DNA of 64,000 bases, from assembly GCF_920984665.1 (NCBI RefSeq), contig NZ_CAKLBP010000007.1, positions 186,001 to 250,000 of the forward strand. The letters run 5' to 3'. A program made the translations under genes and the position numbers. This DNA is from Pedobacter sp. Leaf170 (GTDB lineage: Bacteria > Bacteroidota > Bacteroidia > Sphingobacteriales > Sphingobacteriaceae). Numbering within the stretch: the stretch's first letter is position 1; each line of letters opens with the position of its first letter. This document shows, one piece after another, positions 1 through 8,632 of the stretch. Below the pieces are notes generated by a model that had not been told where the DNA came from, made no database searches, and saw only the letters and a program-made list of their open reading frames with translations.

Positions 1-237
1 TTTGTGGCGAATAGATTTCGATAGTTCTATCCCCGATATCAACGGCATGTCTACATCCATAAAAATTATATCAACATGCGGACCGGCAACGATTTCGTTG
101 AGCGCTTTTAACGGATCTGAATAAACTTCTACCAATTGAAGGTTGGCTAGTGATTTAATGTATGTTTTGATTCCCTCAACAGCGTGAGCATCATCTTCAA
201 CAACAATACATTTTAATTTTATATTTGGCATCGGCAT
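1..237 (-). CDS. response regulator receiver domain, 5' part only (probably LytTR type)
   Basis: This is the N-terminal 79 codons of a gene read leftward and cut by the window edge. The protein begins MPMPNIKLKCIVVEDDAHAV and has the acidic pair (EDD) and the phospho-acceptor Asp in IIFMDVDMP of a CheY-like receiver domain. Two in-frame ATGs (237 and 231) are both possible starts. Receivers that begin KCIVVEDD in Bacteroidota usually carry a LytTR DNA-binding domain and pair with a LytS-type kinase, but that half is outside the window, so the output domain is inferred only. Confidence 0.85.
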   Translation of the reverse strand, partial: MPMPNIKLKCIVVEDDAHAVEGIKTYIKSLANLQLVEVYSDPLKALNEIVAGPHVDIIFMDVDMPLISGIELSKSIRHK

Positions 238-633
238 AAACAGCTGCAAATTAGCTTATCCTAAATTAAAAATAAAAAATAATCTATTCGTATCGTAATT
301 ATATCTATCAGTAAAGGATGGAGTTCTATTCGTGTAGCAATCTATCATTACCATGCTTTAAAAACGAGTATGATTTTTGTGCAATTTTTTGATAAAAGTC
401 AAATTCGCACGACAGTTTACATAACTTTATGTAAATAAATTACAGGCTTTGCCTCATAAGTAAAACCGGTTGGATAGCTTTTGTATTATTTATGCCTATA
501 GTTTAAAATTTGGCAACTAAAATTGAAATAAAGTGATAATTTTATCGGAGAATTGATTTAAAGGGTTTTTGTGCACATTAACAACAATTTTTAAATTGAA
601 TTTAAGGCTAACACATAAAAAATTCTCCCTAAA
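238..633. other. 396-nt intergenic region with a perfect palindrome
   Basis: This AT-rich stretch separates the leftward response regulator from the rightward crtB, so it must hold two divergent promoters. I see no ORF. At 416-435 there is a perfect dyad, TTTACATA-ACTT-TATGTAAA (8-bp arms, 4-nt spacer), the size of a site for a dimeric regulator. It could control either flanking gene, and its binding protein is unknown. Confidence 0.5.
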
Positions 634-1470
634 ATGAAGTTATTATTTGATCAAGTTTCTGAAGAATGCAGTAAGCTTACCACAAAACGATATAGCACCA
701 GTTTCTCTTTCGGCATTTATTTTTTAAATACTAAACTTCGAATGCCAATTTATTCCATTTATGGTTTCGTACGCTTCGCGGATGAAATTGTAGATAGCTT
801 TCATAATTATGATAAAAAATATTTATTAGATAAGTTTTCATCAGATACTTTCGAGGCAATTGAATTGGGTATCAGCCTTAATCCTGTGCTAAATTCTTTC
901 CAAAAGGTGGTTAACCATTATCATATTGATAAGGAATTGATTACACTTTTCTTAAACAGTATGCAGATGGATTTGCAAGAACAAGTTTATACGCCAGCGC
1001 TTTACAAAGAATATATTTTAGGTTCGGCAGAAGTTGTTGGCTTGATGTGTTTAAAAGTTTTTACAAACGGTAACCAAAGCGAATACGAATTGTTAAAACC
1101 TTACGCAATGAAGCTGGGCTCGGTTTTTCAAAAGATAAATTTTTTACGAGATTTAAAGGAAGACCACAAAGGATTAAAAAGAACGTACTTTCCTAATGTT
1201 AATCTTTCAAATTTCTGTGATAACCAAAAGAAATCTATAGAAATTGAAATTGAAGAGGAATTTAACGATGCTTTAGCCGGAATTAAAATGTTACCTAAGT
1301 CATCAAGAATTGGCGTTTATTTATCCTACATCTATTACAGAAAACTTTTTATAAAAATAAAGGCTTTATCAGCAGAAAGAATAATGAAAGAGCGCATTAG
1401 GATTTCTAACCCCCGAAAAATAGGGTTGATGTTTGATTGTGTGATTCGGCATAAATTTAATGCCATATAA
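634..1470 (+). CDS. crtB: phytoene/squalene synthase family protein
   Basis: This enzyme of 278 aa condenses two prenyl diphosphates head to head. Phytoene from two GGPP, the first committed step to C40 carotenoids, is the likely reaction. Both Asp-rich Mg2+-diphosphate sites are visible: DEIVD at residues 50-54 and DLKED at about 173-177, the latter inside NFLRDLKEDHKGLKRTYFP, which is typical of bacterial CrtB. Length matches the Bacteroidota form. The next gene is IPP isomerase, 35 nt downstream on the same strand, which supports an isoprenoid role. No desaturase (crtI) or cyclase lies nearby, so the final product cannot be read here. A squalene synthase role is possible but less likely. 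Confidence 0.88.
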   Translation: MKLLFDQVSEECSKLTTKRYSTSFSFGIYFLNTKLRMPIYSIYGFVRFADEIVDSFHNYDKKYLLDKFSSDTFEAIELGISLNPVLNSFQKVVNHYHIDKELITLFLNSMQMDLQEQVYTPALYKEYILGSAEVVGLMCLKVFTNGNQSEYELLKPYAMKLGSVFQKINFLRDLKEDHKGLKRTYFPNVNLSNFCDNQKKSIEIEIEEEFNDALAGIKMLPKSSRIGVYLSYIYYRKLFIKIKALSAERIMKERIRISNPRKIGLMFDCVIRHKFNAI

Positions 1471-1505
1471 AATAAGTATAGATAGAACCTAAAAACAGTT
1501 AATTA

Positions 1506-2015
1506 ATGGAAGAACAAGTTATACTTGTTGATACAAATGATTTGCCAATTGGTAAAATGGCAAAAATGGAAGCACACGAAAAGGGCATTCTACACAGAGC
1601 ATTTTCAGTATTTGTTTTTAATTCGAGAAATGAGTTGTTACTACAGCAGCGAGCAAAAAGTAAATACCATTCCTCGGGTTTATGGACTAATACCTGTTGC
1701 AGTCACCCACGATGGGCAGAAAGTAATATTGATGCTGCAAACAGGCGGTTAAAAGAAGAAATGGGAATGGAATGTGATTTGCGCTATGCATTTAATTTTA
1801 TTTATAAAAGTGAATTCGAGGATGGCTTGATTGAGCACGAACTCGACCATGTATTTTTTGGTCAATCTGATGTTTTACCAAAGATAAATATAGATGAGGT
1901 TGAAGATTACCGATATATGAGTTTACCAGATTTACAGCAGGATATTTTAAATAAGCCTAAAGATTATACAAGCTGGCTAAAAATATGCATTGAGAAGGTT
2001 ATTGAAGCTATTTAA
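1506..2015 (+). CDS. idi: isopentenyl-diphosphate delta-isomerase, type I
   Basis: Type I IDI (169 aa, Nudix fold) interconverts IPP and DMAPP and so balances the C5 units used by the adjacent phytoene synthase. The catalytic Cys lies in TNTCCSHP (about C65), with metal-binding His at H30 and H67. The Nudix-like helix is DAANRRLKEEMGM, and the acidic pair EHELDHVF (E110, E112) matches the catalytic Glu site. Length agrees with E. coli Idi (182 aa). It is probably co-transcribed with crtB, and the hairpin at 2033-2060 would end the unit. Confidence 0.95.
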   Translation: MEEQVILVDTNDLPIGKMAKMEAHEKGILHRAFSVFVFNSRNELLLQQRAKSKYHSSGLWTNTCCSHPRWAESNIDAANRRLKEEMGMECDLRYAFNFIYKSEFEDGLIEHELDHVFFGQSDVLPKINIDEVEDYRYMSLPDLQQDILNKPKDYTSWLKICIEKVIEAI

Positions 2016-2032
2016 CTCCCTAAAACAAAAAA

Positions 2033-2060
2033 CGGGCATACAACTTTCGTCGTATACCCG
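2033..2060 (+). terminator. imperfect hairpin after idi
   Basis: CGGGCATACAAC can pair with GTCGTATACCCG across a short loop, with two mismatches. It sits 17 nt after the idi stop. There is no strong T-tract after it, so a transcription-ending role is tentative. Confidence 0.3.
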
Positions 2061-2217
2061 CATCTAAATTAACGCTCTCGAGGACAAAGATAGAGTTAGT
2101 TATGATATTTTCTAATTTTTTTTAACATATCTTTTATTTTTTTTCATTTTATTTTTCAAGCCAAATTTTTCAGCAAAAGATTGCAAATGTCTTTTTGCTT
2201 AATTTGGAAGCAATGGG

Positions 2218-2598
2218 CTATTTTTCCTTCAATTCTGATTCTTCCTTTGCCGCTCTTATTTTCTCTTTCTTCAGGTCTATTCTTATCAGATTATATAAAC
2301 TCATATACACATTGGCAATCCATATTATTGAAAAACCAGCTAACAAATAACCACGCCAACCTTCGTAAAGTAATGTATATTTTGTTATGATTAAAAGTAA
2401 AATTGTAACGTAATGACTAAAGCAGTACTCGCAGGTAAATAAGTAAAAAAATTTTCTTTTATAAAGCTTATCGCAGCTTTGTGAGCGGGCAACACAAAAT
2501 TCTCTGGCCTCCTTAAAAACTTCTTCTTTAGTAACTGTCCACGCTATGCAAGCCACCGGAATGGCTAATATAAATATGTAATAAATCGTGTGTTCCAT
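2218..2598 (-). CDS. small membrane protein with a CxxC-type motif, function unknown
   Basis: The protein has 126 aa. It starts with a hydrophobic segment (residues about 5-22) and has two further hydrophobic stretches (about 62-76 and 83-102). Between them is CEYCFSHYVTI, a CxxC followed by His that resembles the Cys-containing turn of small bacterial membrane proteins of the DUF1360 type. The C-terminus is strongly charged (Lys/Glu) and probably cytoplasmic. I do not recognise a named family with certainty. It stands alone on the minus strand between idi and a small plus-strand gene. Confidence 0.7.
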   Translation of the reverse strand: MEHTIYYIFILAIPVACIAWTVTKEEVFKEAREFCVARSQSCDKLYKRKFFYLFTCEYCFSHYVTILLLIITKYTLLYEGWRGYLLAGFSIIWIANVYMSLYNLIRIDLKKEKIRAAKEESELKEK

Positions 2599-2692
2599 AA
2601 TTTGATAATCTAGACTATTAACCTTCGCTCTTTTCTAAATGTTTTTGTAAACATTAATTAATATCAAATGTTTCATATTCAAACATTTAATA

Positions 2693-2881
2693 ATGGAAAG
2701 AGCAGAAATAAAATCTCTACTTGAGGTTATTGAACAACAAATTAGTTCATCGATATTAGGAGGAATGGATGAACAATATGAAGAATTAGAATCGCTGGGT
2801 TTTATAACCATAAATAAGCAAGCTGTGCAATGGTCTGCAACGATTACACCGGCCGGGGTCGATTTCCTCCACAACAACTAG
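2693..2881 (+). CDS. small hypothetical protein (62 aa)
   Basis: This is a short acidic protein. The first half is predicted helical (RAEIKSLLEVIEQQISSSIL), and the second half ends in a beta-hairpin-like TITPAGVDFL that resembles the wing of winged-helix proteins. The minus-strand ORF over the same bases looks like a shadow, because this frame begins at a clean ATG after AT-rich sequence and has balanced composition. It lies 100 nt upstream of the HipA-like kinase gene. Whether it belongs to that unit is unknown, and no function can be assigned. Confidence 0.6.
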   Translation: MERAEIKSLLEVIEQQISSSILGGMDEQYEELESLGFITINKQAVQWSATITPAGVDFLHNN

Positions 2882-2933
2882 GGCCTTTACCATCATTGTT
2901 TTTTGGCATCGCTAACAGTATCGTTTAATTCTG

Positions 2934-2941
2934 TAAATTTG
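2934..2941 (+). promoter_or_regulatory. Bacteroidota -7 box before the HipA-like kinase
   Basis: TAAATTTG fits the TAnnTTTG consensus of the Bacteroidota primary sigma factor. The start codon follows about 40 nt later, leaving room for a short leader that contains the dyad at 2948-2971. I did not find a well-spaced -33 element. Confidence 0.4.
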
Positions 2942-2947
2942 AGGCTT

Positions 2948-2971
2948 GCTAAAACTATAACATAGTTTAGC
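2948..2971. promoter_or_regulatory. inverted repeat, candidate operator of the HipA-like/DUF3037 genes
   Basis: GCTAAAACTAT and ATAGTTTAGC form a 10-bp dyad (one bulged A) around AAC. It lies between the -7 box and the ATG at 2981. Classical HipA is controlled by HipB bound to operators, but no HipB-like gene is visible here. If this site is an operator, its repressor is unknown. Confidence 0.4.
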
Positions 2972-2980
2972 ATCAAAACT

Positions 2981-3772
2981 ATGGATAAAATTAATTTACG
3001 AACCGTTAATGTAACCCGATATGTTACGCCACTTCGCGAGGGTGGCTCAATGCCGGCTATTGCAGAGGCAGACGATGATTTTCTTTACGTACTAAAATTT
3101 AGAGGTGCAGGACAAGGAGCCCGTGCTTTAATTGCTGAGTTAATTGGAGGAGAAATAGCCAGAATTTTAGGCTTTAAAATTCCTGAACTTGTTTTTGCAA
3201 ATTTAGATGAAGCTTTTGGTAGAACTGAACCTGATGAAGAAATTCAGGATTTATTAAAAGCGAGTGTAGGCTTAAATTTAGCGCTACATTATCTTTCTGG
3301 TGCCATAACTTTCGATCCTACGGTAACGAAGGTTGATGCGAAATTAGCTTCTCAAATTGTTTGGTTGGATTGTTTGTTAACCAATATGGATAGAACCTGT
3401 CGCAATACAAACATGCTTATGTGGCATAAAGAATTGTGGTTGATAGATCATGGCGCATCTCTATATTTTCATCATTCATGGCAAAATTGGGAAGAACAGG
3501 CTAAAAAACCTTTTGTATTGATTAAAGACCATGTACTATTGCCATGGGCAGAAAATCTTGAGGAGGTAGATGCTGAGTTCAGTGCTATTTTAAAACCTGA
3601 ACATTTGCAAAAAATTGTGTCACTTATTCCTGATGAGTGGCTGGAAGGCGAACACATTTTTGAAACCAAAGATGAACATCGCCAGGCTTATGCAAAATTC
3701 TTAGCAATAAGATTATCTAATTCGAATGTATTTTTAAAAGAAGCACAGCATGCAAGAGAAATTCTTATTTGA
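2981..3772 (+). CDS. HipA-like kinase (HipA_2 type)
   Basis: The protein has 263 aa and resembles the short HipA-related kinases that lack the N-subdomain of E. coli HipA. The probable ATP-binding Lys is in YVLKFRG (K39). The catalytic loop is NMDRTCRNTN (D137, N142/N144), and the metal-binding Asp is in WLIDHGAS (D156). A kinase fold is therefore well supported, but the substrate is unknown. Its last 23 nt overlap the start of a DUF3037 gene; the pairing of these two families recurs in bacterial genomes. No HipB-like antitoxin gene is adjacent, so calling it a toxin would be speculation. Confidence 0.82.
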   Translation: MDKINLRTVNVTRYVTPLREGGSMPAIAEADDDFLYVLKFRGAGQGARALIAELIGGEIARILGFKIPELVFANLDEAFGRTEPDEEIQDLLKASVGLNLALHYLSGAITFDPTVTKVDAKLASQIVWLDCLLTNMDRTCRNTNMLMWHKELWLIDHGASLYFHHSWQNWEEQAKKPFVLIKDHVLLPWAENLEEVDAEFSAILKPEHLQKIVSLIPDEWLEGEHIFETKDEHRQAYAKFLAIRLSNSNVFLKEAQHAREILI

Positions 3773-4133
3773 GTATGCTGTAATTCGGGTTATGCCTAGG
3801 GTAGAACGCGAAGAATTTATTAATGTGGGTATTATTTTATACTGTGCTAAGCAAAAATTTTTAAAAAGCATTTATATAATTGATGAAAATAAGCTAAAAA
3901 CATTTTCACCCGAAATTGATATAGATGAAATTGAAGCAAACTTAATAGCTTTGCAGCGAATAAGCGCAGCAGCAAATGGTTCGGGCACTATTGGCACTTA
4001 CGATATGGCTTCCAGGTTTCGTTGGTTAACGGCTACCAGAAGTACGGTTGTTCAATGCTCAAAAGTACATCCGGGCTTTTGCCTAAATGCTCAAGAAACA
4101 TTAAATAGACTGTACGAACAATTGGTACTCTAA
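3750..4133 (+). CDS. DUF3037 domain-containing protein
   Basis: The protein has 127 aa. It opens with FEYAVIRVMPRVEREEFINV, the hallmark N-terminus of DUF3037, followed by GIILYC. Its ATG lies inside the end of the HipA-like gene (23-nt overlap, different frame), which implies translational coupling and probably joint function with the kinase. No catalytic motif is evident and the family has no established biochemical role. A helicase gene starts 40 nt downstream on the same strand and may belong to the same unit. Confidence 0.85.
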   Translation: MQEKFLFEYAVIRVMPRVEREEFINVGIILYCAKQKFLKSIYIIDENKLKTFSPEIDIDEIEANLIALQRISAAANGSGTIGTYDMASRFRWLTATRSTVVQCSKVHPGFCLNAQETLNRLYEQLVL

Positions 4134-4173
4134 ATTCACTAAAGCATTAACAGATACAACACACCGAAAATCG

Positions 4174-6078
4174 TTGAATAAATATTTTGAAGAGCAGTTA
4201 GAATTGCTCAAAATGGAGCGTAAAGCCGACCATGATGCGTATATAAAATTAACACAAAATAGTTCTGCTGCAGACAGGCGTAATCTGGGCTTAACCTGGT
4301 ACCCAATCGCTATTCGCAATACGGAAATCGGGAGGGGAGATTACCTCAACATTGAAATCGAACGAACAACACATAAAGATTTATCGCAGCAATTTCGCTT
4401 TGGCTCATCAGTTGTTTTATTTTCAAATCATAACGCTAAAGAGGATAGGATTGAGGGCGTAATTAGCCACTTAAATCGCGATAGGATGAAAATTAGTTTA
4501 AGGTTGGATGAATTACCAGACTGGACTAAAGATGGGAAACTCGGAGTTGATTTATTATTCGACAATAATAGCTATGATGAAATGCAAAATGCATTAAAAT
4601 CTGCCAGTTCGATTATTGATGATGATGATAAAAACAGATTAGCAAAAATTCTGATTGGCAAAGAAAAAGCAACCTTTAGTGCTTTAGAAACTCCTTTCCA
4701 TTCTTCAAACTTAAATTCATCACAAAACGAAGCCATAAATAAAATTTTAACGGCTAATGAACTGGCAATTGTTCATGGTCCGCCAGGAACCGGAAAAACC
4801 ACAACATTGATTGAAGCCATTAAAGCAGAACATAAACTAAAAAAGCAAAAAATTTTAGTGGTAGCGCCAAGCAATACCGCTGTAGATTTATTAACTGAAA
4901 AGTTAGCAGAAAATGGTTTAAATGTAGTTAGAGTTGGTAATCCGGCAAGGGTTTCAGAGCATTTGCTACATGCTACGCTTGATTATAAAATGTATGCACA
5001 TGCAGAAATGAAAAACATTAAGGCTTTAAAAAAGCAAGCTGCTGAATACAAAAACATGGCTCATAAATATAAAAGAAGTTTTGGAAAGGCAGAACGGGAG
5101 CAGAGAAAAGCTTTGTTTGATGAAGCACATAAAATTGGTCGTGAGATAGAAAATGCTGAAAAATATATTGCTGAAAATATTTTTAATAACGCCGAAATTA
5201 TTACCGCAACCCTGGTTGGTTCTAACCATTATTCAGTCAAAAATTTGAAATATGGAGCTGTTTTTATAGATGAAGCCGGGCAAGCTTTAGAACCAGCCTG
5301 TTGGATACCGATTTTAAAAGCTGATAAAGTTGTTTTGGCTGGAGATCATTTCCAGCTCTCTCCAACAACAAAATCGAATGAGGCTGCAGATAAAGGTTTA
5401 AGCAAAACGCTGCTTGAAAAATGTGCGGAGCAGCATAATGAAACTGTAGTTTTATTGCAAGAACAATATAGAATGAATAGTCAGATAATGGGTTATTCAT
5501 CCAAAATATTTTATAATGATAAATTAATTGCAAATGCTTCAGTTGCGAATCATCAACTTTCTGAAAACGAATCACCTTTAATGTTCATCGATACATCAGG
5601 ATGCAGCTTTGATGAAAAAGCTGACGGAACGAGCACTACAAATCCAGATGAAGCTGTTTTTCTATTAAATCATCTAACAAATTTAATTGAAAGTTTAAAA
5701 GCATTAAATGCTGATTTACCGAGCGTTGGCGTAATTTCTCCATACAAACAGCAAGTTTATCTTTTAAAAGAATTGATTAAAGACAATCCGCTTTTAGCTG
5801 AAAATGAAGGTAAAATATCTATAAATACGATTGATAGTTTTCAAGGGCAGGAGCGGGATGTAATTTACATCAGTTTAACCAGAAGTAATACAGATGGTGT
5901 AATTGGCTTTTTATCAGATATTAGAAGAATGAATGTTGCCATGACGAGAGCCAGAAAAAAACTTGTTGTTATTGGCGATGGCAGTACCTTATCAAGGTTT
6001 CCTTTTTACAACAATTTTATAAAATATGCTGAAGATTTAAATGCTTACCATAGCGCCTGGGAATATATTGCCATTTAA
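4174..6078 (+). CDS. Upf1-like superfamily 1 DNA/RNA helicase, TTG start
   Basis: This SF1B helicase has 634 aa. It carries Walker A GPPGTGKT (residues 202-209), Walker B DEAGQ (about 366-370), motif III GDHFQLSP, motif IV QYRMN, motif V DSFQGQERDVIY and motif VI NVAMTRARKKL. This order matches the IGHMBP2/Upf1 group, which unwinds DNA or RNA 5' to 3'. The N-terminal 180 residues form a small beta-rich region. The start is a TTG: the only later ATG (4213) would delete EEQLELLK, which fits the N-terminal helix of homologues as I remember them. The gene follows the HipA-like/DUF3037 pair at 40 nt. Its cellular role in bacteria is not established. Confidence 0.9.
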   Translation: MNKYFEEQLELLKMERKADHDAYIKLTQNSSAADRRNLGLTWYPIAIRNTEIGRGDYLNIEIERTTHKDLSQQFRFGSSVVLFSNHNAKEDRIEGVISHLNRDRMKISLRLDELPDWTKDGKLGVDLLFDNNSYDEMQNALKSASSIIDDDDKNRLAKILIGKEKATFSALETPFHSSNLNSSQNEAINKILTANELAIVHGPPGTGKTTTLIEAIKAEHKLKKQKILVVAPSNTAVDLLTEKLAENGLNVVRVGNPARVSEHLLHATLDYKMYAHAEMKNIKALKKQAAEYKNMAHKYKRSFGKAEREQRKALFDEAHKIGREIENAEKYIAENIFNNAEIITATLVGSNHYSVKNLKYGAVFIDEAGQALEPACWIPILKADKVVLAGDHFQLSPTTKSNEAADKGLSKTLLEKCAEQHNETVVLLQEQYRMNSQIMGYSSKIFYNDKLIANASVANHQLSENESPLMFIDTSGCSFDEKADGTSTTNPDEAVFLLNHLTNLIESLKALNADLPSVGVISPYKQQVYLLKELIKDNPLLAENEGKISINTIDSFQGQERDVIYISLTRSNTDGVIGFLSDIRRMNVAMTRARKKLVVIGDGSTLSRFPFYNNFIKYAEDLNAYHSAWEYIAI

Positions 6079-6216
6079 AATATCTGATTTTCTGCTTGCT
6101 ACTCGATAAAATTATTATTTTTGAATATCATCCCATATTGGCAGCGAACATCCTATTTTATCAAACCTTCATGTGGTGCATGTTTTTTTACGTGAATAAT
6201 CATCCCAAAAAATTAA

Positions 6217-6594
6217 ATGAAGGAGCATATCAAAATCCTAATAGCCGACGATACGGAGTTAATGCGTTTGGTTATGCGTAGTTTTTTTAAAAAACTTCTG
6301 CTAAATCCACAAATATCAGAAACTGAAAATCTAAATGATACACATCAAAAACTGAGCGAAGAAAAGTTCGATTTGTTGTTGTTAGATATCAACATGCCTA
6401 ATGGCGACAGCAATCCAAATACGGTAATAGAGATTAAGAAAAAATACCCTGAACTACAAATTGTAATGTTTACCGGTAACGATAAAAGCACTTTGGAAGC
6501 CGAATATGCTGCCGCCGGTGCTGTCGGATTTATTCAGAAAGATGAAAATATGAACGTTTACGCAAAAGAAATTGTAGCTAAATTATTTGGCTAA
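6217..6594 (+). CDS. single-domain response regulator (CheY-like)
   Basis: This is a 125-aa stand-alone receiver. The acidic pocket is DD (11-12), the phospho-acceptor is D57 in LLLLDINMP, the switch Thr is T86 in MFTGND, and the conserved Lys is K108 in GFIQKDE. With no output domain, it must act by contacting a kinase or another partner. No histidine kinase is adjacent. Its last 12 nt overlap the 3' end of the convergent topoisomerase gene. An upstream ORF in another frame (from 6096) looks like a shadow. Confidence 0.9.
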   Translation: MKEHIKILIADDTELMRLVMRSFFKKLLLNPQISETENLNDTHQKLSEEKFDLLLLDINMPNGDSNPNTVIEIKKKYPELQIVMFTGNDKSTLEAEYAAAGAVGFIQKDENMNVYAKEIVAKLFG

Positions 6595-8439
6595 AACAGC
6601 ATCTTTCCGCTCATCAATTTTACCTGATATACTTGCACCTGCAACCAGCAGTTCGGCGGTAATCGTTTTAGTATATTCTTGAATTTCCTGCTTAAATTCT
6701 TTAACAGAAGCACCTGAGCGTATTTCTTCCAGTCGCTTTTCCCACTGACCAGTTAATTCTGCCTGGGCTATACGCTTATCTTTAACAACATCATAAACCG
6801 CTAATCCTTTATTTGTTGGCACTAAATTTCGTTTCTCCCTGCTAATATATTCCCTGGTAATTAAGGTTTCAATTATCGATGCCCGGGTTGCAGGAGTTCC
6901 TAAACCACTATCTTTCATTGCGTATCTAAGCTCTTCATCCTCAATCTCTTTACCAGATGTTTCTAAAGCTTTTAATAAGGAAGCTTCATTGTACATTGCC
7001 TTTGGTTTTGTTTGTTTTTCTAAAAATGCTTTCTCGATGATGGGCAATGCTTCGCCAACTGTAACCTTTGGTAATGCAGCATTATCCTCATCTTTCTTAT
7101 CATCTTCAGTTTCGTTGAAAACAGAGCGCCATCCCGCAGAGCGGATAACAGTTCCATTCGCTAAAAAAGTTGTTCCGGATTGTATTGTAATTTTAGTTAT
7201 CTCTTTTAAACATTCTTGATGAAAAGCTTCAATCATTCTTCCAACAACCATATCATATATTGCTTGTTTATCAGCACTTAAGCCATAAGCATCTTCTCCG
7301 GTTGGTAATATGGCATGGTGATCGGTTACTTTTTTGGCATTTACACTACGCTTATTTAAACTTACGGTTTGCAAAAAGCTTGCTTGCTTTCCAAAATCAT
7401 TATGATTAGTAAATTTCGAAATTAAAGCGGGTACACCTGCAAACACATCATCGCCAATGTAACGGCTCCCCGTACGCGGATAAGAAACCAATTTACTTTC
7501 GTATAAATTTTGAAGCAGATTTAGGGTTTGGTCGGCAGTGAAACCTTTTTTCTTATTCGCTTCTTGCTGTAATGAACTTAAATCGTGTAATAGTGGTGGC
7601 GGTTCTTTGCGTGGTTTGGCTTCCACAGCACTAATATTTCCACCATTGGTAAGGCCTGAAGCTACGTCTTCTACCAGTTTAAAAATAGCTTCTGCTTCAC
7701 CCTTATCTTTGTAGTTATTTGTAGAAATGGCTTTAAAAGCTTGTTCGTCCTTAATTAGTTGAATACTAATTTGGTAATAGGTTTGTGGTACAAAGTTTTT
7801 GATTTCTAAAAAACGGGCACAAATCATTGCAAGGGTAGGTGTTTGTACCCGACCGAGCGAAAGTACCGTTCTGTTACCTGCAGATATGCTTAGGGCTTGT
7901 GTTGCATTCATTCCAACTAACCAATCAGATTCTGAGCGGCAATGTGCTGAATTGAATAAGGTATCGTAATCGGTTCCAGGCTTTAAATTTCTAAAACCGT
8001 CTTTTATTGCTTCATCAGTTTGTGATGAAATCCATAAGCGCTTAAATGGTTTTTTACATTTGAGATAGTAATAAATGTAACGGAAAATTAATTCTCCTTC
8101 ACGTCCCGCATCCGTTGCAACAATAATTTCTGTAGCCTCATCAAAAAGTTTCTTTATGGTATCAAGTTGCTTTCTAACCGCTGGGTCTTCAACAAAGCCA
8201 TCCTTAGTTTTAATTTTTCTAATTGCAAGCTTAAATTTTGCTGGTAACATTGGCAAATGTTGTTTTCTCCAGCCAATAAAGCCATAATCTTGCGGGGGTG
8301 CCAATTGTAATAAATGCCCAAAAGCCCAGGTAAAAGAATAGCCTTTACCTTCAATGTATCCATCTTTTCTGCTTGTTGCGCCAAAAACTTTTGCTAATTC
8401 TCTACCAACTGAGGGCTTTTCTGCAATTACAATTTTCAT
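6583..8439 (-). CDS. topB: DNA topoisomerase III
   Basis: This type IA topoisomerase (618 aa) relaxes and decatenates DNA and often acts with RecQ, which is encoded at 34.3 kb. It begins MKIVIAEKPSVGRELAKVFG, the start of the Toprim domain. The acidic Toprim motif TDAGREGELIF is near residues 105-115, and the catalytic Tyr is Y320 in SYPRTGSRYIG. The ORF extends nine codons further upstream, but this ATG (8439) matches the family N-terminus exactly. The C-terminal zinc-finger region of E. coli TopB is absent, as is common for shorter bacterial TopB. The 3' end overlaps the response regulator gene by 12 nt. Confidence 0.95.
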   Translation of the reverse strand: MKIVIAEKPSVGRELAKVFGATSRKDGYIEGKGYSFTWAFGHLLQLAPPQDYGFIGWRKQHLPMLPAKFKLAIRKIKTKDGFVEDPAVRKQLDTIKKLFDEATEIIVATDAGREGELIFRYIYYYLKCKKPFKRLWISSQTDEAIKDGFRNLKPGTDYDTLFNSAHCRSESDWLVGMNATQALSISAGNRTVLSLGRVQTPTLAMICARFLEIKNFVPQTYYQISIQLIKDEQAFKAISTNNYKDKGEAEAIFKLVEDVASGLTNGGNISAVEAKPRKEPPPLLHDLSSLQQEANKKKGFTADQTLNLLQNLYESKLVSYPRTGSRYIGDDVFAGVPALISKFTNHNDFGKQASFLQTVSLNKRSVNAKKVTDHHAILPTGEDAYGLSADKQAIYDMVVGRMIEAFHQECLKEITKITIQSGTTFLANGTVIRSAGWRSVFNETEDDKKDEDNAALPKVTVGEALPIIEKAFLEKQTKPKAMYNEASLLKALETSGKEIEDEELRYAMKDSGLGTPATRASIIETLITREYISREKRNLVPTNKGLAVYDVVKDKRIAQAELTGQWEKRLEEIRSGASVKEFKQEIQEYTKTITAELLVAGASISGKIDERKDAVLAK

Positions 8440-8632
8440 TAATAACTTTGGTGTTTTGAACCTCAAAGATGATTAAAATTATGCTCTCGCAAATCAAAAA
8501 ATTATACACAATTGGATTTGAAAAAGCTAAAATGCCTATCCTTGTAAACAAAACAATTGATTTTCAGTAATATCCAATTTTTATCTTAACAATTTGATAT
8601 TTCATCTGTCTTATCATTATTAATCAGTTAAA

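Noticed and set aside
2635..2877. Minus-strand ORF of 80 aa covering the small gene at 2693
   Set aside because: Lies opposite a better supported plus-strand ORF; Ser/Cys-rich shadow composition and no family resemblance.
2981..3772. Calling the HipA-like/DUF3037 pair a proven toxin-antitoxin system
   Set aside because: Kinase fold is clear, but no HipB-like antitoxin or toxicity evidence is visible in sequence.
5026..5575. Minus-strand ORFs of 67 and 103 aa within the helicase gene
   Set aside because: Shadows of the long plus-strand helicase frame with all conserved motifs.
6096..6281. Plus-strand ORF of 61 aa overlapping the response regulator start
   Set aside because: Overlaps a well supported receiver gene in another frame and shows no conserved features.
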